Source of the DNA: CAIKZY01 sp044374195
Lineage (GTDB): Bacteria; Actinomycetota; Actinomycetes; S36-B12
Assembly: GCA_044374195.1 (NCBI GenBank)
Contig: JBILOY010000005.1
Span: 54,041-118,040 of the forward strand
Length of the DNA: 64,000 bases
Reading direction: 5' to 3'
This document shows, piece by piece, positions 19,420-27,417 of the stretch. The notes under the pieces were generated by a model. The model did no database searches and was not told the origin of the DNA. It saw nothing but the letters and a program-made list of their open reading frames with translations. Position 1 is the first letter of the stretch. Every line of letters starts with the position of its first letter. Position numbers and translations under genes: made by a program.

Positions 19420-19724
19420 GGCTCGACCCCCTTATTCGGGGCCATCGCCCCGGTACGTGTTGGACGGAACTCGCGCAGTAGCCCAGGGGCTCCCGCGCGT
19501 CAATAGTTCGAAGTCTACCTGCCGCCCCTGGCAGCGGCTATCCGGTCTGGTCAGGCGGGAACGGACATTTCGGACTCCAGCCACTGAGCTGTCGGAAATC
19601 AGCTCGAAAGCGGCGGAAAAACACAATGTTTCGGCCATTTAGGCTTGCCGCGCCCCCACCAGGGTGGGACAGTACGACGGTTCACGCAGGAATGTGAGCC
19701 GCCAATCCGAACGGGGAGGAATGC
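19420..19724. other. 305-bp intergenic region between divergent DUF3073 and bldC
   Basis: No ORF with coding character was found. It should hold promoters for both flanking genes. A GGGGAGGA ribosome site for bldC is at its right end, and GGGGG for the DUF3073 gene at its left. I could not identify convincing -35/-10 pairs or an RNA structure. Confidence 0.4.
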
Positions 19725-19928
19725 ATGGCCGGGCCAGAGTCCGAGCAATTGCTCACCCCATCTGAGGTCGCAGCCCTCTTCCGTGTTGACCCGAAAACGG
19801 TGACCCGGTGGGCCAAGGCCGGCAAGCTCGCCAGTATTCGAACCCTCGGCGGCCATCGTCGCTACCGCGCCAGCGAGGTGTACGCGCTCCTCGAGAGCCA
19901 CGCCCCGGGCCGCAGCTCCGAGCTCTGA
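19725..19928 (+). CDS. bldC: BldC-family MerR-type DNA-binding regulator
   Basis: This is a 67-residue protein that is almost entirely one winged-helix DNA-binding domain. LLTPSEVAALFRVDPKTV forms the helix-turn-helix, and TRWAKAGKLASIRTLGGHRR supplies the recognition helix and wing. The sequence is nearly canonical for BldC, which controls development timing in Streptomyces by binding head-to-tail on direct repeats. In a non-differentiating organism its targets are unknown. The GGGGAGGA site fixes the ATG at 19725. Confidence 0.9.
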   Translation: MAGPESEQLLTPSEVAALFRVDPKTVTRWAKAGKLASIRTLGGHRRYRASEVYALLESHAPGRSSEL

Positions 19929-19929
19929 C

Positions 19930-20763
19930 TTACTCGCTCGTGAGCAGGCTCGCTGCGTAGTCCGGGACGTAACTACTCAAGTCCCGTGGTGGACGCACAT
20001 ACCCACTCGACTTCGGTCGGTGCGGAAGTTCCAGCGGTGGTCGCATGACTTGCTCGTACGGAATTGTCGACAGCAGGTGATGGATCATGTTCAGACGTGC
20101 TCGTCGCTTGTCGTCCGCCTCTACCACGAACCACGGAGACTCCGCAGTGTCGGTGTGCACCAGCATCTCGTCCTTCGCGCGTGAGTAATCCTCCCAGCGC
20201 GTAATGGAATCCAGATCCATCGGCGAGAGTTTCCATTGCCGCATCGGATCCTCGAGGCGTGACTTGAAGCGACGTTCCTGCTCCTCATCGCTGACGCTGA
20301 ACCAGTACTTGCGCAAGATGATGCCGTCCTCGATCAACAGGTTTTCGAAGATTGGTGCTTGATACAGGAATCGGTCGTACTCAGCAGGAGTGCAGAAGTT
20401 CATTACATGCTCGACACCTGCACGGTTGTACCAGGATCGATCGAAGAGCCTGATCTCACCCGCAGCCGGTAAGTGGTCGACGTAGCGCTGGAAATACCAC
20501 TGCGTGCGCTGACGCTCAGTCGGAGTAGGCAGCGCAACGATCTGGGCGACGCGGGGATTGAGGTACTCGGCCACGCGCTTGATCGCTGATCCCTTGCCTG
20601 CCGCATCGCGACCTTCGAAGATCACGACAACGCGAAGGCCCTCAAGGCGTACCCACTCCTGCAACTTCACCAACTCCGCCTGCAGGCGGTAAAGCTCGTC
20701 TTCGTAGATCTTCTTGGGGATGCGTTCGCCTTGCGAATCCGTCGTCGTGTCCTTGGATCCCAC
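19930..20763 (-). CDS. ppk2: Polyphosphate kinase 2
   Basis: This enzyme transfers phosphate between polyphosphate and nucleotides. At 277 residues and one domain it is a class I type PPK2, which usually phosphorylates NDPs. Walker A is FEGRDAAGKGSAIKR (50-63). The lid/Walker B region is RLFDRSWYNRAGVEHVM (105-121), and LRKYWFSVSDEEQERRFKSR is another family block. It ends one base from the bldC stop on the other strand, so the two genes are tightly convergent. Confidence 0.95.
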   Translation of the reverse strand: MGSKDTTTDSQGERIPKKIYEDELYRLQAELVKLQEWVRLEGLRVVVIFEGRDAAGKGSAIKRVAEYLNPRVAQIVALPTPTERQRTQWYFQRYVDHLPAAGEIRLFDRSWYNRAGVEHVMNFCTPAEYDRFLYQAPIFENLLIEDGIILRKYWFSVSDEEQERRFKSRLEDPMRQWKLSPMDLDSITRWEDYSRAKDEMLVHTDTAESPWFVVEADDKRRARLNMIHHLLSTIPYEQVMRPPLELPHRPKSSGYVRPPRDLSSYVPDYAASLLTSE

Positions 20764-20898
20764 TGGGGTGCCCTTCGTCAGGCGACCTCAGCGGATCGCA
20801 TTGCCAGACCGCAAAAGTATCGGTCTCTAGGTCGCGCCGCCGCAGAAGGCCGGGGGTCAATAGCCATAACACGCGTGTTCGCACACCTAGTTGAGTTG

Positions 20899-21567
20899 TC
20901 AGGAAGTGGTGGAGCGGGCCGGATGCTCGAATGACTGATGTGGGGCGAATCGAGCCACGATCGGTAGGAAGAGCTTCAAGAACAGGGGAATGGCGAGCAT
21001 TAAGCCCACTGTTCCCAGGCCCCACGCTCCGCCGATCAGGAAGGCAATCAGAAGCATGGCGCCGTCGATGATGACTCGGGCGACCGGAATCGAGAGATGG
21101 AAGCGGCCAAGCGACTGCACGAAGAGGTCATACGGGCTAGCGCCGAGCCCGCTCGAGTACATGCACGCTGCGGCGAACCCGAGGAGCGGGGCCGCAATCA
21201 ACCAGACAAGCAGGCGGACCTGCCAGGCGTTGTCGCTCACGCTCCACCCGGTCGCCTCGAGGACCCACGTCGTGGCGTCGACCGCCAGACCGATCCCGAA
21301 GAAGGAGATCACCGTGCCCAGGCCTGGCTTGACCCCAAGTGCCCAGGCCATCAGCACCAGCACGATGCAGGCTGCGATCAAGGCGGTGCCCACGCTGATC
21401 CCGGTCATGCGGCTGATGCCCGAAAACACCGCGTCGACTGGCGCCACCCCAAACGCAGAATCCAGGAGCAAGGCCACCGCGATACCGGCGCAGACCGTGC
21501 CCAGGACCAAGATTCCCCAGCTGCGGGGGCTTCTCAGAGGGGACGACTGCACCCACTCAGTCTGCAC
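20899..21567 (-). CDS. YczE/YyaS-like integral membrane protein
   Basis: This is a 222-residue protein with about five hydrophobic helices. GVAPVDAVFSGIS and SGLGASPYDLFVQSLGR, two similar amphipathic segments (G-A/V-x-P-x-D), are characteristic of YczE/YitT-like membrane proteins. The family has no settled transport substrate. Start is GTG; the next upstream gene is divergent. Confidence 0.75.
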   Translation of the reverse strand: MQTEWVQSSPLRSPRSWGILVLGTVCAGIAVALLLDSAFGVAPVDAVFSGISRMTGISVGTALIAACIVLVLMAWALGVKPGLGTVISFFGIGLAVDATTWVLEATGWSVSDNAWQVRLLVWLIAAPLLGFAAACMYSSGLGASPYDLFVQSLGRFHLSIPVARVIIDGAMLLIAFLIGGAWGLGTVGLMLAIPLFLKLFLPIVARFAPHQSFEHPARSTTS

Positions 21568-21614
21568 CTGCCTGTACGCTCAGGGTTACGCGCACACGAC
21601 CAAGAGGTGAACAA

Positions 21615-21791
21615 ATGCTGAAGACCGTCGGGTACATCGATGCCGGAACAGGTTCGTACCTGCTGGCAGCCATCGCCAGCGGCGCAGCCGGCATCTGGTT
21701 CTTCCTTCGTTCCAAGTGGGCATCTATCCGCGGCCGCGGTCCGGCCAAGGATGCCGCACTGCCAGCTGAGTCTGCTCCGACCGAGCAGTGA
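21615..21791 (+). CDS. 58-residue single-pass membrane protein
   Basis: MLKTVGYIDAGTGSYLLAAI starts the protein. One hydrophobic segment (about 14-31) is followed by a basic stretch (RSKWASIRGRG) and an acidic tail. YIDxGTGS is a recurrent motif of tiny membrane proteins encoded next to surface-polymer enzymes, from memory. AGAGGTGA precedes the ATG. Its stop overlaps the GTG of the methyltransferase gene (GTGA), which supports real translation. Confidence 0.8.
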   Translation: MLKTVGYIDAGTGSYLLAAIASGAAGIWFFLRSKWASIRGRGPAKDAALPAESAPTEQ

Positions 21792-23221
21792 CATCGCAGC
21801 CCACGGCTAGCTTCCGCGATCCCGAGAACGCTGCCTTCTTCCACGATGGCACCTGGTATCGCATCGCGAGCCCGGCGTCTGCCGCGGCGATCAATGCTCT
21901 TCTCGACTCGGCTCTTTATGCCTCGCTGATCGCTGAACGTGCGCTCGTTCCCTTCGATCGGGTCGAGGGCGAGCAGGCCGCCCGAGTACTCACCGCGTTC
22001 GCACAGAGTTCCGGCCGCGAACCCAAGACAGACTCCCGCGTATTTCGTGTCGACACTGTCGCGGTCATCACCTACCCCTGGGAGTGGCCGAACTCTCTGC
22101 TTGAGTCTGCCGCCCAACTCACCCTGAACCTGCGCATGCGCTTACTCGACATTGGTCTTGATCTCAAGGACGCATCAGCGTTTAACGTTCAGTTCGACGG
22201 ACTCAATCCGTGCTTCATTGATATTGGTTCTATCGAGACCTGGCGACCGAACCCGTCGTGGAACGCTTCACGCCAATTCATCGAGCACTTCATCAATCCG
22301 CTTGCCGTCGGCTCCGGCGATCACGTCACGGCCGCCGATGCGTGGCAGCTTTCGCGACATCGCGGACTGAAGTCCGACGCCGCGCGTCAGCTCATACCGA
22401 AACACAAGCGACGCAGCCTTTCCCTGCTGCTCCTGCAGGCCACGACTCGTCCGACCTCCAAGGCACCGAGCGAAACCCAATTCGCGGGCGAGGCGAACAA
22501 GCACCGTGACCTCGCCCTTTCGGCAACCAAGGGCCTCACCAAGCGGCTGGGCAAGCAGATCACCAAGCTGCACGGCAAGGCGCATGCCACGACCTGGGTC
22601 GGATACGGCTCTCGTGAGCACTACGAGGAGAGCGATCTCACTCGAAAGTCAGCATTCGCCGCCGAGTTCATCAACGCCTACCCGGGGCGTGAGCGCTTGG
22701 TACTCGACGTCGGCGGCAACGACGGCTTTACGGCATCGCGTCTCGTGCGTGATGCGAATGCCAACGTCATCGTGATGGACGCTGACTCGGGTGCCCTCGA
22801 TGTTCTGTATGCAGGTGTCTCGTCGAATCCTGATCTCGCAGGGCGCGTTACGCCGATTCTCGGCGACATCACGAATCTCAGCCCCGCGTCAGGCCTGCTC
22901 GATGCGGAGTTTGCTTCCTATCTGTCTCGCGTGCGCCCCACTGCTGTCATTTGCCAAGCGGTGCTCCATCACGTCGTGATAACCCAGGGCACCCCGATGC
23001 CTTTTGCCATCGAGGCCCTCGCACGATTCGGCGCGCCGGTGCAGATCGAATTCGCCACCGAAGCTGACGAGAAGGTGCGCCTACTTCTCAGCCAGATCCC
23101 GAACTGGAGCGGTGATTACTCGACCTCGGTGCTCCTCGACGCACTCCGTGCACGTTTCGCTCACGTCGACGAGGTCGGTACCACCTCGGCTACTCGCGTC
23201 GTCGTCAACGCCTGGAACTGA
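21788..23221 (+). CDS. Class I SAM-dependent methyltransferase with extra N-terminal domain
   Basis: This protein is 477 residues. The C-terminal half carries the SAM-binding motif LVLDVGGNDGFTASRLV near 304-320, an acidic motif II (VIVMDADSGALDVLY) and AVICQAVLHHVV near 390. The N-terminal 280 residues have no motif I can name; PFDRVEGEQAARVLTAF and FNVQFDGLNPCFIDIGSIETW are conserved-looking blocks. GTG start. It lies between a tiny membrane protein and a membrane sulfatase-fold enzyme, suggesting modification of a surface glycan or lipid. The acceptor is unknown. Confidence 0.82.
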   Translation: MTSQPTASFRDPENAAFFHDGTWYRIASPASAAAINALLDSALYASLIAERALVPFDRVEGEQAARVLTAFAQSSGREPKTDSRVFRVDTVAVITYPWEWPNSLLESAAQLTLNLRMRLLDIGLDLKDASAFNVQFDGLNPCFIDIGSIETWRPNPSWNASRQFIEHFINPLAVGSGDHVTAADAWQLSRHRGLKSDAARQLIPKHKRRSLSLLLLQATTRPTSKAPSETQFAGEANKHRDLALSATKGLTKRLGKQITKLHGKAHATTWVGYGSREHYEESDLTRKSAFAAEFINAYPGRERLVLDVGGNDGFTASRLVRDANANVIVMDADSGALDVLYAGVSSNPDLAGRVTPILGDITNLSPASGLLDAEFASYLSRVRPTAVICQAVLHHVVITQGTPMPFAIEALARFGAPVQIEFATEADEKVRLLLSQIPNWSGDYSTSVLLDALRARFAHVDEVGTTSATRVVVNAWN

Positions 23222-23222
23222 C

Positions 23223-25238
23223 ATGCTCCGTGAACGGCGCAATCTAAGCGCACGCGATACCGCTGCGTGGATCCTTGCCCCCTTCATCCTGGTCATCGTC
23301 ATTCCCTCGAATGAGAAAATCGCGAGCAATCAGGTCTTCTTCGCGGCTCACGGGGTGTCCGCCATCGCCTGGCTTGCGGTTCTTCTCGTCGCGATCATCG
23401 GTCTGTGGCTGATTCTCTTCGGCATATTCACCCTGATCCGCCGAAAGGCGAGCGCGCGTGTCTTCGACATCACGGCGTCAACAATCATGCTGCTCTCTAC
23501 TTGGTTTCTGATCGGCAATCTGCTGTCGCGCTCCCTACTCTCGTCAGTTCCAATCCTCGGCCCGATCGTGGGTCTCCTCGCGGCGCTAGTGCTCACCGAG
23601 CTCTCCCGCCGCATCACCATGGGTCTCATCCTGATGCTCTTCGCGGCGGGTGCCGCGGCGTTGCCGCTGATTCTCACGCTGGTCGGGGGAGTGCCGTCCA
23701 CCGCGAATGAGCTGACCTTCAGCGCCAACGCCGAGCGACCGAATGTGGTCTGGGTGATCTCGGATGAGCTGCAATACCCGCTCGTCATGGATCAAGCGGG
23801 CGCAGTAAGGCCTGAGTTCCCGAATCTGCAGCGTTTGCAGGAGGTATCGACGACGTATACCCACGCCTACGCGGCGGCGAACTACACCGACTACGCCGTG
23901 CCTGCGCAACTCAACGGCATTGCGGATGTGCCTGCGGTTGACAGGGATCGCATGGACAAGGTGCGTTCCGGAATCGGCATCGTGCCCGGGCTTGGCTCTG
24001 AGTACTCGGTGGTGATGGAGTCACCGATCTATCACTTCGAGTGTGACACCACGGACTGCGCCAGCGTCGGCAACGACCAAGAGACCGGTGTCGTCTCGCG
24101 TTATCTGAATTTCGCGAAGGACACCGCAGCCGTCGCTGGTCGTGTGGCGTTGGCGCCTCCGTTCAGCAACGCTTTCCCGGAACTTGACGGTAAGTGGCGC
24201 GACTTCTGGAGTCGCGGTGACGAGTTCGGTGACAATGCGGAAGGCAACACCGTCGGCAAGGCCATCAGCGGGATCGACTCAGCGCGCACGACGAGCCCCG
24301 ATGCTCCCTTCTTCGCCATGTGGCACACCATTCGTACTCATGCGCCCTGGGCCGTCGACCGTGAGGGCAAGCAGATCTACCCCGCGACCTTGCCCGTTGT
24401 CGAGGGGGCGCACATGGTTGGTAGTGACAAGGATGGGTTCTACAGCTCACCCGAACTCATGTCGATGGAACGGCGCCTATGGGCGAATGCCACGGTCGAT
24501 ATGGATCGCCAGCTAGGTCAGCTGCTTGACTATCTCGAGAAGAACGGCCTGATGAGTTCCACGATGATCGTGTTCACTGCTGATCACGGTGCGGCCATGA
24601 CGACGTCAATTGACAGAAGAGCGGGTGACACTCTCGAGCAGCGCTGGTCGGAGGTCGCACATGTGCCGCTCATGGTGAAGGCCCCGGGCCAGTCGAACGC
24701 GAAGATCGTCACGGCACCGCGATCCACGGGTCAGATTGCTCGCACCGTGCTCGATTCGGTCGGTGCAACTCCTTCCGAGAACCTCTCGCTGGCGCCAAGC
24801 CTGAACGATGACCTCGCCAGCCCTCCGGTGTTCAGCACCGTGGCAGGCGGAGTGGCGAAGCCGTGGGTGTACTCGGGAGCCCCGGAACGAGATCCCTGGA
24901 CTCAGGAGGATCTCTCGCCCACTGATCCACAGAATCCCTTTGCCATTGGCATCGGGCCAGGGGTGCTGGGCAAGCCCGTGCCCGCGGGATACGCGAGTGT
25001 CGATGTGCTCGAGGTCCAAGCCTTACCCGGCGAGTCGGCCCTGCAACTGCTCGTGGTGGACCGTGCCACCCCAGGTTGCGATGCAACACAGCCGGGGCTC
25101 GTGACCGGTAATTCAATCGTGAGCGGCTCGATGCTGTGGGAGCAAGCGAGAACGACGCCTGGATCCAGCACCCGCGGCTGGGCGATAGTCCCGAAGTCGG
25201 ACGATTACGCATTCTTCTGCGCAGTCCAAACTTCCTGA
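23223..25238 (+). CDS. Membrane-anchored sulfatase-fold hydrolase/transferase
   Basis: ATG at 23223, one base after the methyltransferase stop, gives 671 residues. About five transmembrane helices fill residues 10-160. The outer catalytic domain has NVVWVISDELQYPL near 172 (metal Asp), a candidate nucleophile Thr in NYTDYAVPAQLNGI, HTIRTHAPW, and FTADHGAAM near 450. There is no C-x-P-x-R, so it is not a formylglycine sulfatase. The layout matches LtaS/EptA-like phospho-transferases or hydrolases of the alkaline phosphatase superfamily. Substrate unknown. Confidence 0.8.
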   Translation: MLRERRNLSARDTAAWILAPFILVIVIPSNEKIASNQVFFAAHGVSAIAWLAVLLVAIIGLWLILFGIFTLIRRKASARVFDITASTIMLLSTWFLIGNLLSRSLLSSVPILGPIVGLLAALVLTELSRRITMGLILMLFAAGAAALPLILTLVGGVPSTANELTFSANAERPNVVWVISDELQYPLVMDQAGAVRPEFPNLQRLQEVSTTYTHAYAAANYTDYAVPAQLNGIADVPAVDRDRMDKVRSGIGIVPGLGSEYSVVMESPIYHFECDTTDCASVGNDQETGVVSRYLNFAKDTAAVAGRVALAPPFSNAFPELDGKWRDFWSRGDEFGDNAEGNTVGKAISGIDSARTTSPDAPFFAMWHTIRTHAPWAVDREGKQIYPATLPVVEGAHMVGSDKDGFYSSPELMSMERRLWANATVDMDRQLGQLLDYLEKNGLMSSTMIVFTADHGAAMTTSIDRRAGDTLEQRWSEVAHVPLMVKAPGQSNAKIVTAPRSTGQIARTVLDSVGATPSENLSLAPSLNDDLASPPVFSTVAGGVAKPWVYSGAPERDPWTQEDLSPTDPQNPFAIGIGPGVLGKPVPAGYASVDVLEVQALPGESALQLLVVDRATPGCDATQPGLVTGNSIVSGSMLWEQARTTPGSSTRGWAIVPKSDDYAFFCAVQTS

Positions 25239-25323
25239 CCTTTCTTTAACCTTCACGAGGGTATTCGCTGATCTTCGTTGGCAATAGTGGTGTCACAACC
25301 TTCCTACACGAGGAGAACCACAC

Positions 25324-25914
25324 ATGGCCGAGAACGACAATGACATGACCACTCCGCAGGATCCGATTGCGTCTCCGGTGAGTGAGCCGATTGCACCCGC
25401 TACGCCGCTACCGGCGACGGCAGTTACCACCGAGAAGGACAAGAGCGTGCGCAACTACGTGCTCGCTGGTGTTTCCGGTGTCGTCGGTGTTCTCCTGTTT
25501 CTAGGCGCCGGCGTTATCGGTTACGCCATCGGCCAGCACGACAGCGACGAATATCGCGGTGACGAGTACTCCTACGCAGTCGAGCACGACGGCCAGAAGG
25601 GCGAGGGTTACGGCGAGGGCTCAGAAGAGGGTTACGAAGAGGGCTCAGAAAAGGGTTACGAAGAGGGTTACGGCGAGGGCTCAGAAAAGGCTTACGAAGA
25701 GGGTTACGGCGAGGGTCCGATGAGGGGCTACGACGATGAGTACGGCATGAATGGCGGCATGGGCGGCAATCGCAACGACGGGATGATGCAGGGCAACGGG
25801 ATTGAGGATTTCTTGAATCAGCTGCAGGGCGGCGAGGGCCTCACTCCTGATCAGCAGCAATTCCTCGATCAGCTCAAGGGCTTTGTCGGAGGCATGCGCA
25901 ATCAGATGAGCTGA
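25324..25914 (+). CDS. Membrane protein with Gly/Glu/Tyr tandem repeats
   Basis: This is a 196-residue protein. A Pro/Thr-rich N-terminal tail is followed by one transmembrane helix (about 41-66, YVLAGVSGVVGVLLFLGAGV). The extracytoplasmic part has imperfect repeats of GYEEGSEKGYEEGYGEG type at about 92-132, then a Met/Gly/Asn-rich stretch and a Gln/Leu-rich helical end. GAGGAG precedes the ATG, and a strong terminator follows. The acidic Tyr repeats could bind cations or partner proteins; this is inference. No family recognised. Confidence 0.75.
   Translation: MAENDNDMTTPQDPIASPVSEPIAPATPLPATAVTTEKDKSVRNYVLAGVSGVVGVLLFLGAGVIGYAIGQHDSDEYRGDEYSYAVEHDGQKGEGYGEGSEEGYEEGSEKGYEEGYGEGSEKAYEEGYGEGPMRGYDDEYGMNGGMGGNRNDGMMQGNGIEDFLNQLQGGEGLTPDQQQFLDQLKGFVGGMRNQMS
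25603..25717 (+). repeat. In-frame tandem DNA repeat encoding GYxEGSE units
   Basis: A 24-base unit beginning GAGGGTTACGGCGAGGGC occurs at 25603-25626 and again exactly at 25663-25686, with variant units (GGTTACGAAGAG) between and after. All changes keep the frame, so copy number can vary in multiples of three residues. Confidence 0.85.
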
Positions 25915-25935
25915 CGCTCATCACATGAGGCGAAG

Positions 25936-25978
25936 CTAAGAGGGAGAGGCGAATCCGCCTCTCCCTCTTAGTTCTTGT
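25936..25978 (+). terminator. Strong intrinsic terminator, probably bidirectional
   Basis: A 16-bp perfect stem (25936-25951 with 25956-25971) with AATC loop is followed by TTCTTG. It lies between two convergent genes and can serve both. Confidence 0.88.
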
Positions 25979-25984
25979 AAGTAA

Positions 25985-26767
25985 CTATGCGGGTGGTGAT
26001 GTTGAGCCAGGTGCCGGATCGGATTTGTCATTGAGCCGAGCTTCGAGATTCGCGACCATCGACTTGAGTTCGGCAAGCTGATCGAGGATCGCCTGTTGCG
26101 GTGATTCGGGCTGCGCTGCACCGGTGTTGCCCTTTTTCACGAGGGTCGAGGCGAAGCTTGCCGACACGACACCGAGCACGCTGATGCCGACGAACATGAC
26201 CATCACGGCAAAAGCGCGCCCTTGCATGGTCACGGGAACGAAGTCGCCGTAACCGACAGTCGTGATCGTCTCGAATCCCCACCACACTGCGTCACCGAGG
26301 CTGGTGATCTCTGCGCCGGGGGCGCCGCGCTCAGCGTTGAGCACCATCAGTCCGCCGACCCAGACGATCAAGAACACGGCGACGATGCCTGAGGCGATGG
26401 CACTTCCGGAAAGGAAGCCCTTGCTGGAGATGATGCCGCCGCCCATGAAGGCCCGCAGGGCGCGAAGTGCACGAAGCTGCGGAATCAGGACGGTGATGGT
26501 GTCGAGCCAGTTGTTTCGGAAGAACCGCTTCTTCGGTGAGGTCATCAGGTAGCGAAACGCGAGGTCAATGGCGAAGAGCAGCCACAGAAACTTTCCGAAG
26601 AGGTCGAGCCAGAAAAACCAGGTCTGCCCGGGGTCGTGCCAGATCGACTGGACCGAGTACGTGACCAGGTAGACGAGGGCCAGCGTGGAGAGAAGACCAC
26701 TTGTACGAGCCGTGTAGGCCTTCAGCCAGATTTGCCGACGGGAGGTGGCGGTGTCAGTCGTGGACAT
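25985..26767 (-). CDS. Voltage-gated-like potassium channel
   Basis: This is a 260-residue six-helix channel. The selectivity filter is TTVGYGDF at about 169-176, between the last two helices. A short S4-like stretch LRALRALRAF (about 98-107) has two Arg spaced by three, so voltage sensing would be weak. A C-terminal helix with heptad character (AILDQLAELKSMVANLEARL) may form a tetrameric coiled coil. No RCK/TrkA_N domain is present. Confidence 0.9.
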   Translation of the reverse strand: MSTTDTATSRRQIWLKAYTARTSGLLSTLALVYLVTYSVQSIWHDPGQTWFFWLDLFGKFLWLLFAIDLAFRYLMTSPKKRFFRNNWLDTITVLIPQLRALRALRAFMGGGIISSKGFLSGSAIASGIVAVFLIVWVGGLMVLNAERGAPGAEITSLGDAVWWGFETITTVGYGDFVPVTMQGRAFAVMVMFVGISVLGVVSASFASTLVKKGNTGAAQPESPQQAILDQLAELKSMVANLEARLNDKSDPAPGSTSPPA

Positions 26768-26773
26768 ACGGGA

Positions 26774-26779
26774 ATCGTA
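26774..26779 (-). promoter_or_regulatory. Putative -10 hexamer of leaderless K+ channel transcript
   Basis: TACGAT on the minus strand ends 6 bases before the ATG. Confidence 0.45.
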
Positions 26780-26832
26780 GAGGTCGACCTCGGGATACTC
26801 GTCAGAAACTCAGTCTGTCGGGCTGACGTGCA

Positions 26833-27333
26833 TTACGAGGGAATGCGAATCTTGAAGACGTGAGTCCAGCCCTTGGCGCCGAGGTTTGTCGAGATCGCCT
26901 GGCCGGCCGCGCCTGCGTACTTGCCGGATCCACCGATGACCGGGCGCACGACGCGTGCACCGTCAGCCAAGGTGGCGCCAGCGGCCGGATAGATGGCAAT
27001 TCCGCCGACGACTAACTGGTCGTCCGATGAGCCGAAGACGAAGATCAGGTTCGAACCACGGATCTCCTGGCCGCCGGGAATGCCGACGTCGAGAGTTGTG
27101 AGGGTGCCGGTCAGATACTGGCCATTCGCGGCCACGCCATTAACGGCCATCGGGACTGAGAAGTAGCGCACTGTGCCGATGCCTGAGCCGGTGACAGCCG
27201 TCGGCACCACTGGCTGGTGGTAGACCGTGACCGTGGTGATGCCCGACTTAGGCGCTGCCTGCGCGGGGGTTGCGAGACCTACGAGAGCCATGAGGCCGAT
27301 AAGAAGGGCTGAGAGGGAGCGCGTGATCTTCAT
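26833..27333 (-). CDS. Secreted allene-oxide-cyclase-like barrel protein (copy 2)
   Basis: The ATG at 27333 gives 166 residues with a clear signal peptide (MKITRSLSALLIGLMALVGL, cleaved after AQA). The frame is open far upstream, but that part overlaps the ClC gene and is not coding. IGGSGKYAGAAGQAIS near the C-terminus and VGIPGGQEIRGSNL in the middle parallel the same blocks of the protein at 10992-11486. The shared fold is the allene-oxide-cyclase-like barrel; role unknown. Confidence 0.75.
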   Translation of the reverse strand: MKITRSLSALLIGLMALVGLATPAQAAPKSGITTVTVYHQPVVPTAVTGSGIGTVRYFSVPMAVNGVAANGQYLTGTLTTLDVGIPGGQEIRGSNLIFVFGSSDDQLVVGGIAIYPAAGATLADGARVVRPVIGGSGKYAGAAGQAISTNLGAKGWTHVFKIRIPS

Positions 27334-27339
27334 GTCCGC

Positions 27340-27345
27340 AGGGTA
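27340..27345 (-). promoter_or_regulatory. Putative -10 hexamer of leaderless transcript (barrel protein 2)
   Basis: TACCCT on the minus strand ends 6 bases before the ATG at 27333. Copy 1 of the family has the same arrangement. Confidence 0.45.
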
Positions 27346-27417
27346 ACGGGATGAGAAACAGGCGGCTCGCGCAAGTCCCGTGTTCCGAAGGGGCTCTCCG
27401 CGTGGTGGGATACGCCC

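Noticed and set aside
20731..20934. 67-codon frame on the plus strand between ppk2 and the YczE-like gene
   Set aside because: It overlaps the ppk2 start on the other strand, has no ribosome site and is Arg/Gly-rich, as expected for a chance frame.
23004..23222. Longer N-terminus for the sulfatase-fold protein
   Set aside because: The extra 73 codons overlap the methyltransferase gene in another frame. The ATG at 23223 begins one base after its stop and leads into membrane helices.
25603..25717. CRISPR-like or regulatory DNA repeat
   Set aside because: The repeats lie inside an ORF, keep the reading frame and have no unique spacers.
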